Notes: generated by a model not told the origin, from the sequence alone. Positions 11,863 to 23,359 are shown, counted from the first letter of the stretch. The stretch: 64,000 bases of DNA from Anopheles merus (GCF_017562075.2 NC_054081.1:11906528-11970527), one strand, 5' to 3'. Numbers and translations are program-made.

Positions 11863-14030
11863 CAAAGGTGTATCATTATACTCAGTTATTTAAACATGGA
11901 CATAAGAAAAGTAATAGGAATAGAAGAAGAAGAAAAAAAACACAAACGATGGGATTATACTTCTCTAGTATTGGGTGTTGTAGGTTAATATATTTCTTTT
12001 TTGTTTTTACTTTTACCATCAAGGCCAGAGCGTCCTATTATTGCACTGTAATGCCGTGCATCGCACAGATATGCAACCTGGTCTGGAACCTAAAGGATAG
12101 CCTAATATAGTACTGTTGTGGGCAAGGTGTTGTGCTATAATAGGATGGCAAAAAAAAAACACACACACACATGCTAGCTGATTATATGTATACATATAAT
12201 TGTGGATTATTTAAGATTACTTTAAGTGTAATGGCAACACACAATGCTGGTGGTAGTATGACGAGCCAGATTTTTGTGCACCCACTGACTCACGGAAAAA
12301 GAAAACTTACAACAACAAAAAAGAGGGACGATTTTGTGAAAAGAAGAAAAAGAAGAGGAAGAAACACGTTGTGAAACACAAGCGAATCGGCCCGAGAACG
12401 GGGGCAAAAACACTGTAACTGTAACGAGCAAAAACTGCGCAAAACGTAAAGGGGCACACCTAAGGGCGCTCTATGCCTTAAATGTATAGCAATGATGCTT
12501 TTCGGGGTGGCATCGTTTTGATCACACACATAGGGGGAAAAGCACGAAGAAAACAAAACCACAAACAACAAACCAATCAGAACCAGCCGCAAATGTTGGC
12601 TTTACATTTAAAACAAGGACATATTACACATTCGTCATCAATTTCCTCTCTCACGTTCACTTCACTTACATGTACTTCTGCATAAACCAATAGTGTACCG
12701 GCCCCCGGGCAGAAAGTTACATTGAAGTAGCGAAAGTACTTTCTCATGTAACTGTTGCCATCAACTGACTGATTACATTTTTTTGCGTTTAAACACAGTT
12801 TGTGTTTTAGTCACAGTGTTTGTACTTTTCTCCTTTTTTGAAGGCATACGAGGGCTCCGTTATTTTAAACTAATTTTAAAATCAACGACTCCCTCATGTC
12901 TACCCCTTTTTTTATGATTTCCTCCACCCGCTGTATTTATCGTTTATACGCATTTTTGTGCTACCCAGCATTGTCATTTACCAATATTTAACAGAGGAGA
13001 CACTGACTGTGCCGCTTCACCAGATTCCGAGAGAGTGTGGAATTGGCAGCTGGCAATCGCACGACAGGCAAGGATTGCGGCGAACTCTCCGGACGAAGCG
13101 TGACTAGTGAGGATGTGGCTGTGGTCAGCAAATATTGTAACCTTTTGCTTATACAACTTAGTAGACCCACGGAGCACGGAATGCGCACAGCGTCAAGCAA
13201 ACTGTGCTGGCGCTCGGAATCTAACCGATAGCACACTCACCTCACGTGGGGTTGAGGACACATTTGTACGCATTTCGTCAAACACATTTTCGTAACGAGG
13301 CGAGTGGGTTACTCCGCGTTTCCCTCGACGCTATTTTAAGTCATAATTCTCTTAAACCTCTAGTCTAGTCTACAGCTGATTTGGCTGGATCCAGCTTTTT
13401 GGATCCAGCTTGCCGTGTGGATTTTGTTTGTTGTTGCTAAAGTTGATCCCTTCATCTACGGCCACGTCCATATGATGCTAACGATCACACAGGGAACGTA
13501 TGTTAAGTTCGTACATTGCCTAAACTAAAATCAGTAGTACACCACCAACATTGACAGATGGACCGACTTGAAGAAATCGAAAAAAAAAATCCCTAACTCA
13601 GTAGTATGCATAGCAATATAAGAAATTGAATGTATGTGAAACCAGGCAAGCAAATAATAATTTATAATGTGCAGAGTAGGTGCGAAGAGGAACCAACAGA
13701 ACCCGGTACATGTAAGCAAATTAATAACAAAATAAATAAAACAAACATATGAAGAAGAAGAAAAAAAAAACACTTACAAAACTAAGCAAAACAACAAACA
13801 GACAAAACTATAGTCCTTCAAAACGAAAACAAAACAAAAAGAGAGAACGCAATAAAACATAACAACAACATTAACAAACAAAGTAAACAACACAAAACGG
13901 TAGGGCTAAACAAACAAATGCATTCTAAACGGTGAGGACGAACATTGGGCGAAAGAGAGCAAAACAAAAAAAAAAAACACAAGGAGTAACAATTTACGAT
14001 TAAAATAAAGATTTTCTTAATGCAACTCAA

Positions 14031-15929
14031 CGGGCTTGCGTGTGATGCGGCGGAATGCCATACACCGTGGGGCGTGTATAACGACCCCGAGGTACATATA
14101 TTTAAATATTTTTAGACCGTTCTTTTGCAATCGTTCCTTCCGTTCTGCGATAAAACAAAGGCCGGTTCCAAGTTTGTGGTTTTGTATTTTCGCTCTATCC
14201 GTTGTGGTTTTGTTTTGATTTGGTTTGGTTGTGACTTTTTTCCTTCTCTTCTCAATGCATTTTTACAACGATTTCACACGGTCGTTGAATTCTCACGATC
14301 GTTGCCGGGCCTGTGAGGGCCGCCACCACACACATAGTAAGCCACACATGCGCCCGCCTCCGGCCGTCCCGCGTGGTTGCGCATTTTATCAGCCGAGATT
14401 ACTGCGTGTAGATGTCCCCAGTTGTCCGGAGTGGATTATCATTTGTTTAACTCAAGTTGCGAGTGGATAATCACACCGGAGGGGCGGAGTTTGGAGCCTG
14501 TCGGAAGGAGTAGGATGAGATGCAGCTTGTTGGGATGATATGATGACCAGCAACGAACCGTCGGTTCCACCGCTATCTGCATGGCGATAAGTGAAGCAAT
14601 CCGTTGACACTTGTTTAAAGCGGTTTGATAAGGCAATGCGAAAAGGTTTGGCTTGGATAAGTGAAATAATTGCGATCATGCACGAGGAACAGGTAATGAA
14701 AGGCTCCAGGGATTTTGGGATACACATTTGCCTTGCAGCATCACGTCTATCAAGGACATTGAAGTTGCCTGGAACCACGCAATACAGTTTAAAAGGTGTT
14801 ACAGGTCGTGATTCTTGAAAGGATCTGAACTGTTGCAAAGCTGTTGCTTTTTTACTGGTTTGTTTTCCTGATATTATAGTTTCTGTAAGGTTCCTGATCA
14901 TTCAGAACCTTACCTGTGCTATATAGTATGGTAGGTCTGAGAAGATAATATTGCACATGAAATTGGAGGAGTTTAGCCTGTAGGTCCACAGATCAAGTAG
15001 AGCCGATTCTGGTGAAGTTCAGAATACCAGAGCCTAAGCCAGTTGTGATTGTACCATGATACCACGTACTAGCTTCCTCAGATTCGTGCATATCTTCAAA
15101 CAATTTAATCTCCAACGCTGGTCGGGTCGAGTGGGCAAGCAAGTCGCCAAAGCCAAACAGAAACAACAACAAAAAATACAATCTGATATCAGAGGCTGAG
15201 ACTCTCGCCACGTTGCCCGTAACCGTCATTGCACACGAAACCACTAAAACGGGTGATATGCAAGGTCTCCCCTCCTGTAAACGAGATGAACAGAGTTGGA
15301 CGGAGAAAGTCTAGGTACTGCCGTGCCTCCACTATCAGAGCTGCGATGCAGAGCATCCCACACACTCACATGAAAAATGGTAGACTCTTCCAGCTTCTCA
15401 GCAGACCCCTCTTCTGCTGCTGGATAGATGAGAGAGTCCCAGAGGAAGGGATAGCGAGCGGGTAGCCAGCCACCAACGCAACAACAGATAAACAACAACG
15501 CTCCCGAGATAACGCGCGATACGATTGCAAGGCGAGAGAGTGAGTGAGAGCAGCGCTGAGGACTTGTTTGAGAATGCAAAGCGCGCACTGTTGTGTATGG
15601 TGTGTGCTGGCGGGAGCGCTTAGCTCTAAAAACGAGATAACGAGACTCGATCGCGGACGCACACGGGGGATAGAGGGATTGTGTCGCCTCACGCTGCGTC
15701 CAATAAAACGTGTTTGCACCGACCAGATCCAGACCATTGGCAGTTTTCCTCTCGGTGCCGATAGTGTAGCGGAGCGCTCAATCACCGCAGCTCAGCTGGT
15801 TTTGGGTGACAGTGCTGTGTTTGTTGTGTTTCTATTAATAATTACACCCTGGTCTGGTAGCTGATCGGCCGTAAAGGAGAGCAGTGAACAGCTTCAACAT
15901 ATCAAACGCGATCAATCAACCTCTTCGCC
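14031..15929 (+). other. spacer and probable promoter region of aminoacylase-1
   Basis: No gene was recognised. A short hairpin (GTAAGGTTC ... GAACCTTAC) lies at about 14886-14913. The last 300 bp before the start codon are GC-richer and contain no obvious TATA box. Open frames on both strands here have no recognisable product. Confidence 0.4.
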
Positions 15930-17587
15930 ATGTGTGAGGCCGGCTCCGACTGCAGCAAGAAGTATCAGGAGTGGGAGTCGAACGAGGAGATTCAGCTGTT
16001 TCGCGAATATCTGCGCATTCCAACGGTGCATCCGAATGTGAACTACGGTATGGGGACCGCATGGTGGAAAGAGAGGGGTGGGCGGTGGCACTTCAAAGAC
16101 CGTCCGATTGACACAAATCCCACAGCAAGCTAAATTGAACCTAATTCGCTTAATCTAAAACAATTCCGAGCGGATGTGAGCGTCTCTGGAGTGCCGTCCG
16201 CGCTCTCCCCTTCGTTCCGTAGCAATTGGGTTGTGAAAAAAAAAACTATTAATCCCCGGTGCAACCCCACCGCTCTTTCACTGCAGATGAGTGCGTTGAA
16301 TTTCTGAAGCGCCAGGCGGCGTCGCTCGACCTGCCGGTGCGCGTGATCGAGGTGAACCCGCGCAAACCGATCGTGATCATCACGTGGGAGGGTACGGCAC
16401 CGGAGCAGAAGTCGATCATACTGAACTCGCACATGGACGTGGTGCCGGTGTACCCGGAGCGCTGGACCCACCCACCGTTCGGGGCGGAGATGGATCACGA
16501 GGGGCGCATCTATGCCCGGGGCGCCCAGGACATGAAGTGCGTCGGCATGCAGTTCCTGGCCGCGATCCGGGCGATGCGCCGGGACGGCGTGCGGCTGAAG
16601 CGCACCATCCACGCCACGTTCGTGCCGGACGAGGAGATCGGCGGCAAGCTCGGCATGATGGAGTGGGTGCACAAGGAATCGTTCCGGGAGCTGAACGCGG
16701 GCTTCTCGATCGACGAGGGCATCGCCGGGGAGGGCGAAACCTACCCGCTGTTCTACGGCGAGCGCAGCGTGTGGCGTAAGCAGAGTGGCGCGCGCCGTTT
16801 GGGGTCAAATGGGCAGTTTTTAATAGGGGTTTCTTGTTTCGCTTCAGATGTGTATTTCAACATATCCGGCACGCCGGGCCACGGGTCGCTGCTGCTCAAG
16901 GGTACGGCGGGCCAGAAGGCGCACTACATCATCGACAAGCTGATGCGGTTCCGCGAGAACGAGGTGAAGCGGTTGGAAAACAATCCGGACTTTACGATCG
17001 GCGATGTGACCACGGTCAACATCACGCTCATGAAGGTGGGTTTGGCAAGGCAGCGCCTGTTTTGGTGGGGGGGGGGGGGGGCTTTAGCCGCGAGTCTTAC
17101 ACTGACCGCACACCGTTCTGGTGCGTCTCGTTTTTGTTTCCATCCCAAATAGGGCGGTGTGCAGGAAAATGTGGTCCCGCCGGAGCTGTCGGTTTGCTTC
17201 GACATTCGGCTGGCGGTCGACGTCAACCATCTGGAGTTTGAGAACCAGCTGCTGGACTGGTGCCGGGAGGCGGGCGGCGGCATCGAGCTCGAGTACGACC
17301 AGAAGTGCCCGTACGTGAAGCCGACCAAGCTGGACGGCTCCAACATCTACTGGGTCGCGTTCAAGGACGCGCTGGACGAGCTCGGGCTGCAGGTGAAGCC
17401 GCAGATCTTCCCCGGCGGCACCGACAGCCGGTACATCCGCGGCATCGGCATCCCCGCGATCGGCTTCTCGCCGATGAACCACACGCCCGTGCTGCTGCAC
17501 GATCACGATGAGTTTCTCAGAGCGGACACGTACCTCGAGGGCATCCGCATCTATCGCAAGATCATCGCGAACGTAGCGAACGCGTAG
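15930..17587 (+). CDS. ACY1: aminoacylase-1 (N-acyl-L-amino-acid amidohydrolase)
   Basis: Four exons, 15930-16047, 16287-16775, 16848-17035 and 17153-17587, all with GT-AG junctions, encode 409 residues; family members are about 408. It is a cytosolic M20 zinc peptidase releasing free amino acids from N-acylated ones. The metal and catalytic residues are all present: H88 in SHMDVVP, D121 in ARGAQDMK, the PDEEIGG pair E155 (general base) and E156, and H381 in LLHDHDEF. SGTPGHGS marks the dimerisation-domain histidine. The start gives the normal family N-terminus (YQEWESNEEIQLFREYLRI). AATAAA at 17652-17657 is a likely poly(A) signal. The stop is only 117 bp from the stop of the convergent CYTH gene. 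Intron 3 carries a G tract (about 17069). The call is secure; the substrate range is not predictable from sequence. Confidence 0.96.
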
Positions 17588-17704
17588 CGCGTTCCACTTC
17601 CTGTCCGTTTGTTTTTGCCGTTTGCCTTCACCCACAGCATTTACAGTAACGAATAAACGAATCTTCGAACGGGAGGGGAGCAGCGAAGCCAGCGAAGCCA
17701 GCAT

Positions 17705-18318
17705 TTATTTCAGCAGCTCGTCAATGTACGCACCGGTCATTAGATCCGCATCCGAAAGCTCGAACAAGCGCTTCATTTCGTCCACTATCGCCTGGCCCTG
17801 GGCGAGCGTTTGCTCCGGCTCCAGCACGACCTCGAACTCCATGAAGTGGCCCAACGATTCCACCACGTCCAGATGGATGCGCGTTTGGCCGTGCAGGAAG
17901 AGCAGGCGCCGCTTGTTTAGCCGCCCCCGCACGCCGACCGTTTCGGCGAGGATCTGCTCCAGCAGGGCCGGCTCGGCGACGTCCATCTTGGAGTAGAGCG
18001 ACAGCTTCGGGCCGGCCACGTCCGACCGGTCGTAGCTGATGAGCTCGGACGGTTTGTCCTGCGTTGTTGGGAGGAGTGAGTTTTCGTTAGTTTGCTTCGG
18101 TGGCTCGTTTTGCTTGTGCTTACCTCCAGGTAGCGCAGCTTCAGCCGGCCGGTAGTGGCGTGGAAAAAGACATCCCTCTGCGTGATCACCGTGCCGTCCG
18201 TGCCGGTCAGCTGCTTCGCGATCGCGACACGACGCTCGTAGCCCTCCTCGCCGCCCAGCCTTGCCTTCAGCTCCACGTTACGATGCTTGTCCGGGTTGCC
18301 CTTGTCGGCTGGGGCCAT
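17705..18318 (-). CDS. CYTH-domain protein (CyaB / thiamine-triphosphatase-like)
   Basis: Exons 18318-18124 and 18058-17705 (minus strand; donor GTAAGC, acceptor GCAG) encode 182 residues that form one CYTH domain. CYTH enzymes bind triphosphates in a beta-tunnel lined with acidic and basic residues, using divalent metal. NVELKAR (about residues 14-20) is the N-x-E-x-K form of the family's ExExK signature; TGRLKLRYLE, KLSLYSKMDV, RLNKRRLLFLHGQTRIHLD and GHFMEFEVVLE are successive tunnel strands, the last with alternating acids. It resembles the class IV cyclase/CyaB branch more than animal ThTPase by length, but the substrate (triphosphate, ThTP, ATP) cannot be decided. The complement of AATAAA overlaps the TAA stop (17704-17709). 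Convergent with aminoacylase-1. Confidence 0.88.
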
Positions 18319-18439
18319 TTTAAGCGTGCTGTGTGTGATCTTGTTTGGAATGTACGAAATACAAAAAAGAAAATATGCTCACGGTTTAGCGTCTCACGCG
18401 ATTAGGGCGCGAAAAGCGGGGCCTGCCGGCTTTTTATTT

Positions 18440-18698
18440 ATACGTTTGTCAGTTTTGTTCGCGTTTGTTTTGAAAGGCCGATCGGATCGGAGTGGTGGGG
18501 ATCTCGGAATCGGAACTACGGCGTTCGGGTAGATTTCAATGCTGGAATCGATTTCGATTCCGGATTTGGCTCCGCCTTTGAAATCAGCATTAGCTCCAGA
18601 AATGGACCCACACTCGGTTTCGGAATTCCCTATGAGATCGTTTACAAGTTCATTTGAAACCTTTGCGGCTAATACAGAGGTCGAAGCATCCAGTACAT
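18440..18698. repeat. degenerate GGAATC/GATTCC-rich segment
   Basis: Repeated short motifs such as TCGGAATCGGAAC, GGAATCGATTTCGATTCC and TTCGGAATTCCC give the texture of the arrays at 25, 38 and 61 kb, though weaker. A similar block lies at 21830-21950 beyond the nested MITEs, next to a SINE piece. The two may be halves of one array split by the insertions. Confidence 0.35.
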
Positions 18699-19558
18699 TG
18701 GGTGGTTGGCGAATTGCTAAGATAGGCTTGTTACATGAGGGGGAATACCCCAAATAGCCACTTTTGCTTAAGCAGCTAATTTTAGCATGCTAAAGATCGC
18801 AGCTTGAATTCCTCTTTTGCAGAAGATAAACAGCATCAAATTTCCAGGTGTAGGATTCATGATGGAACTTGAAGGCTTGTTAAGAAAGGGTAATGAACTT
18901 GGTGGAACTTTCCCAAATAGCCAGCTCGTACTTTATAGCTGATTTAGGGCTGATTAACGAAAAATCGTTCCGATGTCGTACTTTGGGGCTGATTAAGAGA
19001 TGAAGCGGTACTTTGCCGAACTATGGAGCTTTTTAACAGGCACATGGTACTCTTTGGAACTTTGCGGCTGATTAGCACTATGTGTAGGGTTCATGATGGA
19101 TCTTGAAGGCTTGTTAAGAAAGGGTAATGAACTTGGTGGAACTTTATAGCTTTTTAATGCATGACATCGGTACGAGATGGCTCTTGTCAAAGTGTCAAAG
19201 ACTGACGCCGGCAATAATCTCATTGCTGCTGCACAAGAATGAATATTGAGTGAAGTGATTGTGAATTATCAGTAAATTGTGTAAAATTTTGTGTAATTCA
19301 TCAATACAAAAGATTTAAAAATATACATATGTGTTTAAACGAAACAAATCTTGTTGTTTTTTTCATCGACGACGCTTGCTTGTAAATAAAATACAAAGAA
19401 AAATAATCCCTGGCATCGTGGCATAAGGAAGCTGCTTAGGCGCTGTTTGAAAGACCCACATAGAACTTTGATGCTGTTTATCTACTGCAAAAGGCGAATT
19501 AGAGCAGCGATCTTTAGCGTGACAAAATGAGCTGCTTAAGCAATTCTGGCTATTTGGG
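18699..19558. mobile_element. long-TIR MITE (CCCAAATAGCCA family), unit 1 with its 49-bp flank
   Basis: The element proper is 18749-19558, from CCCAAATAGCCACTTTTGCT to the inverted GAATTGC... end TGGCTATTTGGG. The terminal repeats are long, with the right arm about 165 bp and the left shortened by an internal deletion. The 49 bp before it (GGGTGGTTGGCG...) is repeated directly after it. No transposase was seen. It supplies unoccupied versions of the two insertion sites used in unit 2. Confidence 0.65.
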
Positions 19559-20074
19559 TTGGGTGGTTGGCGAATTGCTAAGATAGGCTTGTTACATGAG
19601 GGGGAATACCCCAATTAGCCACTTTTGCTTAAGCAGCTAATTTTGGCATGCTAAAGATCGCAGCTTGAATTCCTCTTTTGCAGAAGATAAACAGCATCAA
19701 AGTTCCAGGTGAGTCTTTCAAAAAACGCTTAAGCAGCTTCCTTATGCCACGGTACCGGGGATCATTATTTTTAAGACAAGCACGCCGTACTCTCTGGAAA
19801 CTTGCAGCTGTTTAGCCTGATGTTTATGGTTCGCGATGGAAGGCTTGTTAAGAAGGTGTGCTGAACATGGTGGAACTTTATAGTTTTTTAATAAATGACA
19901 TCGGCACGAGGTGGTCCAAATAGCCAGCTCGTACTTTATAGCTGATTTGGGGCTGTTTAACAAAAATCTTTCCGATGTCGTACTTTGTGGCTGATTAAGA
20001 GATAGACGGTACTTTGCGGAACTATGAAGCTTTTTAACAGGCACATGGTACTTTTTGGAACTTTGCGGCTGATT

Positions 20075-20663
20075 CCCAAGCGCCACAGATTAAGCTTAAA
20101 CGACTGGAAAATTGAATATCCATAGAAAAAAAAAATGAAAGCTCCACAGCTTCATTGGTTTGATCAATAGATGGCGTATTACAACTCATCATTATATTGC
20201 TATCCTTTTCTTGCAATGTGTTTCGACAAGTTGCATTTTATTATGACCTATATAGCCTTCTAACTTTCTGAGCAAAATCTATATAAATGGTCGTGTGGTT
20301 AGATACGTGGGTATCAACACCAATGACCATTGCTCAAATCTCACTTGCTTCAGTGCTGGTGGTTTCCGTTGGAGTTTAGTATTTAAACAATCGTATCGCC
20401 GTTCTAGTTCTAGCGATGCATAACTTCAATGCGAAACCATACAACAGTACAGAGGAAATGAGAAAGCTCTCCTCCAAGCGATGAAGCTCAACTGGTTGGG
20501 GTATCCCACCAACAGATAGCGCCACCAGCTTTTTTGCTATTTTTAGAATGCATGAGTCGTTTGGCGTCTGCTAAACGAAGTCTTTCTATATTCCGTTTAG
20601 GTAGAGAACTTGAGTCGTTTAGAAGCCGTTTAGTGGTCGTTTAGTGGATTTGTGGCACTTGGG
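20075..20663 (+). mobile_element. CCCAAG MITE, insertion 1
   Basis: It starts CCCAAGCGCCACAGATTAAG and ends as the complement of CCCAAGTGCCACAAATCCAC; the termini are imperfect inverted repeats. It is bracketed by TT (20073-20074 and 20664-20665), and the empty site GCTGATTAGCAC is visible in unit 1 near 19071, so the target duplication is apparently 2 bp. No coding capacity. A rearranged relative occurs at about 28090-28725. Confidence 0.75.
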
Positions 20664-20712
20664 TTAGCACTATGAGTAGGGTTCATGGTGGAACTTGAAG
20701 GCTTGTTAAGAA

Positions 20713-21300
20713 CCCAAGTGCCACAAATCCACTAAACGACCACTAAACGGCTTCTAAACGACTCAAGTTCTCTACCTAAACGGAATATAGAAAGACTTCG
20801 TTTAGCAGACGCCAAACGACTCATGCATTCTAAAAATAGCAAAAAAGCTGGTGGCGCTATCTGTTGGTGGGATACCCCAACCAGTTGAGCTTCATCGCTT
20901 GGAGGAGAGCTTTCTCATTTCCTCTGTACTGTTGTATGGTTTCGCATTGAAGTTATGCATCGCTAGAACTAGAACGGCGATACGATTGTTTAAATACTAA
21001 ACTCCAACGGAAACAACCAGCACTGAAGCAAGTGAGATTTGAGCAATGGTCATTGGTGTTGATACCCACGTATCTAACCACACGACCATTTATATAGATT
21101 TTTGCTCAGTAAGTTAGAAGGCTATATAGGTCATAATAAAATGCAACTTGTCGAAACACATTGCAAGAAAAGGATAGCAATATAATGATGAGTTGTAATA
21201 CGCCATCTATTGATCAAACCAATGAAGCTGTGGAGCTTTCATTTTTTTTCTATGGATATTCAATTTTCCAGTCGTTTAAGCTTAATCTGTGGCGCTTGGG
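20713..21300 (-). mobile_element. CCCAAG MITE, insertion 2 (inverted)
   Basis: An almost perfect reverse complement of the copy at 20075-20663, 49 bp away. It is bracketed by AA (20711-20712, 21301-21302), again matching an intact site in unit 1 (TTAAGAAAGGG near 19118). The pair forms a hairpin-capable inverted repeat of nearly 590 bp per arm with only a few mismatches (for example near the CTGAGCAAAATC segment). Confidence 0.75.
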
Positions 21301-21759
21301 AAAGCGTACCGAACTTGGTGGAACTTTATAGCTTTTAAATGCATGACATCGGTATGAGATGGCTCTTGTCAAAGTGTCAAAGACTGACGCCGGCAATAAT
21401 CTCATTGCTGCTGCACAAGTTAGATTCGTTAATTGAAGGATGAATATTGAGTGAAGTGATTGTGAATTATCAGTAAATTGTGTAAAATTTTGTGTAATTC
21501 ATCAATACAAAAGATTTAAAAATATACATATGTCTTTAAACGAAACAAATCTTGTTGTTTATTTCATCGATGACGCTTGCTTGAAAATAAAACACAAAGA
21601 AAAATAATCTCTGGCATCGTGGCATAAGGAAGCTGCTTAGGCGCTGTTTGAAAGACCCAAATAGAACTTTGATGCTGTTTATCTACTGCAAAAGGCGAAT
21701 TAGAGCAACGATCTTTAGCATGCCAAAATGAGCTGCTTAAGCAATTTTGGCTATTTGGG

Positions 21760-21808
21760 TCATGTTAATGAGCCGTTCGAGTTGACGACTGCACCACGGG
21801 ACCGCCCC
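21760..21808 (-). repeat. SINE fragment (tRNA-like 5' part)
   Basis: On the minus strand it reads GGTCCCGTGGTGCAGTCGTC and AACTCGAACGGCTCATTAAC, matching the first about 48 bp of the SINE at 11084. It stops exactly at the outer end of the long-TIR MITE, so that insertion or the later duplication cut it. The remaining SINE body was not found at the other side. Confidence 0.6.
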
Positions 21809-22060
21809 AACATCCTCGCTAACAAATTTATATTCGTGAAGGTTTCACACCCCATTCCAATTTCGTTGTCGGTTCCGATTCCAAAGCCAATTCCAGGAAC
21901 TGGTTCCGGACCTACTATCTGGAATAGATTCCGACCAAAAGCTCCCTTTTCCCATCACTAGTCGGATCAGTGCAGATCAGAAACGTCATAACATTGCCAA
22001 CCAAAACACACGTTCCCGTGCCGCCGTGTTCCTAGTGATCTGTGTGTCCAGCTCGATGCC
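21809..22060 (+). promoter_or_regulatory. probable promoter and 5' UTR of the TRM13 gene
   Basis: GATTCC-rich remnant sequence to about 21950, then about 100 bp of ordinary leader. GATCAGTGCAG at about 21965 contains the arthropod initiator-like TCAGT, about 95 bp before the start codon. No TATA box is evident. Inferred from position only. Confidence 0.25.
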
Positions 22061-23359
22061 ATGGGTGACGCCGGGCCGGAGTCGGACCCGACGGCCAGCA
22101 AGCGCCCGAAACTCCAATCAACCACCAACCAGCCCCAATCAGCCGTGCGGTGTAAATATTTCGTCCAGCGCAAGAAGCGCTACTGCAAGATGACGGTCGG
22201 CACCGGGAAGGAGTACTGCGGGGAGCACGAGCCGACCGCCGCCGAGCCGGTGGCCGCCTCCGGTGCCGACCGCCTACCCTGCCCGCTCGATCCGAAGCAC
22301 TCGGTGTCGGCGGCCAAGCTGGAGAAGCATCTGAAAATATGCAACGCCCGTCCGCCGGCCGAGCAGAAGCCGTACCTGGTGCCGGGCATTAACTGCACCT
22401 CCTCGGACGACGAGCAGCCGGAGGCAGCGGGTAGGGAGGAGAAGGTGACGAAGCTGGCCGACATACCGCCGGCCGAGCTGCTCGAGCTGATCGGCAAGGT
22501 GAGTGCGCTGTACGAGTCGGCCGGGCCGCTGATCAAGGAGCAGTCGCCGCGCCACAGCATCCTGGCGGACGAGCTGACGGTGGAGGGGTACGGGCCGCAA
22601 ACGCTCAAGCATCTGGTGCAGTCGTCCGCCCTGCTCGGGCTGGCCGAGCAGTGCGACTTTCTGCGGCCCGACACCACGTTCGTGGAGTTCGGCGCGGGCA
22701 AGGGCCAGGTCGCGTACTGGCTGGCGCGGATCGTGGAAACGGCCCCGCTCGCCCGGTCCGCCGTCCTGCTGGTCGACCGGGCGTCGCACCGGCACAAGAA
22801 GGACAACAAGATCGAGACGCGCGAGATCGTGCAGCGGGTGCGGGCCGACATTGCCGATCTGGAGCTGCACCGGGTCGAGCTGATCGAGGCCGGGGCGGGT
22901 CGGTCCGGCGTCGTCGGCATCGGGAAGCATCTGTGCGGTGCGGCTACCGATCTGGCGCTGCGCTGCCTGGTGCGCAGCGGCACGAGCGGGTCGTCGGTGC
23001 GAGGCTGTCTGTTTGCGCTCTGCTGTCATCATCGGTGCGATTGGCGCACGTTCGCCGGGAAGCGGTTCCTGCTGGAGAGCGGCATTACGCGGGCAGAGTT
23101 CGAGAGCATCGTGCGAATGGTGAGCTGGGCCGTTTGCGGCACGGGACGTAGCCGGGAGCGGCAGCAAGAGGACGACAGGCCGGACCGGTGCGGGTTGACG
23201 CGACCGGAGCGGGAAGCGATCGGGCGGCGGTGCAAACGGCTACTCGACATTGCCCGGCTGCGGTACATGGAGCGGCACGGGTACGAGGCGTCGCTCAAGT
23301 ACTACGTGACGAGCGACGTGACGCTGGAGAATGTGTGTCTGGTGTGCGTGAAAAAATAA
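22061..23359 (+). CDS. TRMT13: tRNA 2'-O-methyltransferase TRM13 (TRMT13/CCDC76)
   Basis: An uninterrupted 432-residue frame. TRM13 2'-O-methylates position 4 of the acceptor stem of certain tRNAs with SAM. Domains in order: the TRM13 CCCH finger (C31, C42, C53, H56; CKYFVQRKKRYCKM), a U11-48K-type CHHC finger (C74, H80, H90, C94), then the methyltransferase domain with SAM loop FVEFGAGKGQ (207-216), LLVDR (236-240), the family signature GIGKHLCG (286-293) and CCHHRCDW (321-328). The end is YYVTSDVTLENVCLVCVKK. The ATG at 22061 has good upstream context and family-like spacing to the first finger. AATAAA overlaps the stop (23355-23360). No introns, in contrast to its neighbours, which could reflect intron loss. 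Confidence 0.93.
   Translation: MGDAGPESDPTASKRPKLQSTTNQPQSAVRCKYFVQRKKRYCKMTVGTGKEYCGEHEPTAAEPVAASGADRLPCPLDPKHSVSAAKLEKHLKICNARPPAEQKPYLVPGINCTSSDDEQPEAAGREEKVTKLADIPPAELLELIGKVSALYESAGPLIKEQSPRHSILADELTVEGYGPQTLKHLVQSSALLGLAEQCDFLRPDTTFVEFGAGKGQVAYWLARIVETAPLARSAVLLVDRASHRHKKDNKIETREIVQRVRADIADLELHRVELIEAGAGRSGVVGIGKHLCGAATDLALRCLVRSGTSGSSVRGCLFALCCHHRCDWRTFAGKRFLLESGITRAEFESIVRMVSWAVCGTGRSRERQQEDDRPDRCGLTRPEREAIGRRCKRLLDIARLRYMERHGYEASLKYYVTSDVTLENVCLVCVKK

Larger units (their letters stand above)
9319..14030 (+). other. downstream region and probable 3' UTR of the DCAF7-like gene
   Basis: No coding frame is recognisable. Much of it, especially 12.1-14.0 kb, is A-rich on + with many AATAAA-like motifs (for example around 13731 and 13994), as expected of long insect 3' UTRs. 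MITE copies and one SINE interrupt it at 10.97-11.86 kb. The true transcript end is unknown. Confidence 0.4.
19559..21759. mobile_element. long-TIR MITE, unit 2, with two inserted elements
   Basis: The 49-bp flank (19561-19609) and the element start are near-identical to unit 1, and the end TGGCTATTTGGG is at 21759. The body is split by two 589-bp elements at 20075-20663 and 20713-21300. Its left arm keeps a fuller terminal repeat than unit 1. Flank plus element repeated in tandem implies a segmental duplication rather than two transpositions, followed by the insertions in one copy. Confidence 0.65.

Noticed and set aside
22274..23167. 297-aa minus-strand frame opposite TRM13
   Set aside because: Arg/Leu/Gln-rich antisense shadow with no domain; the + frame has all TRM13 motifs.
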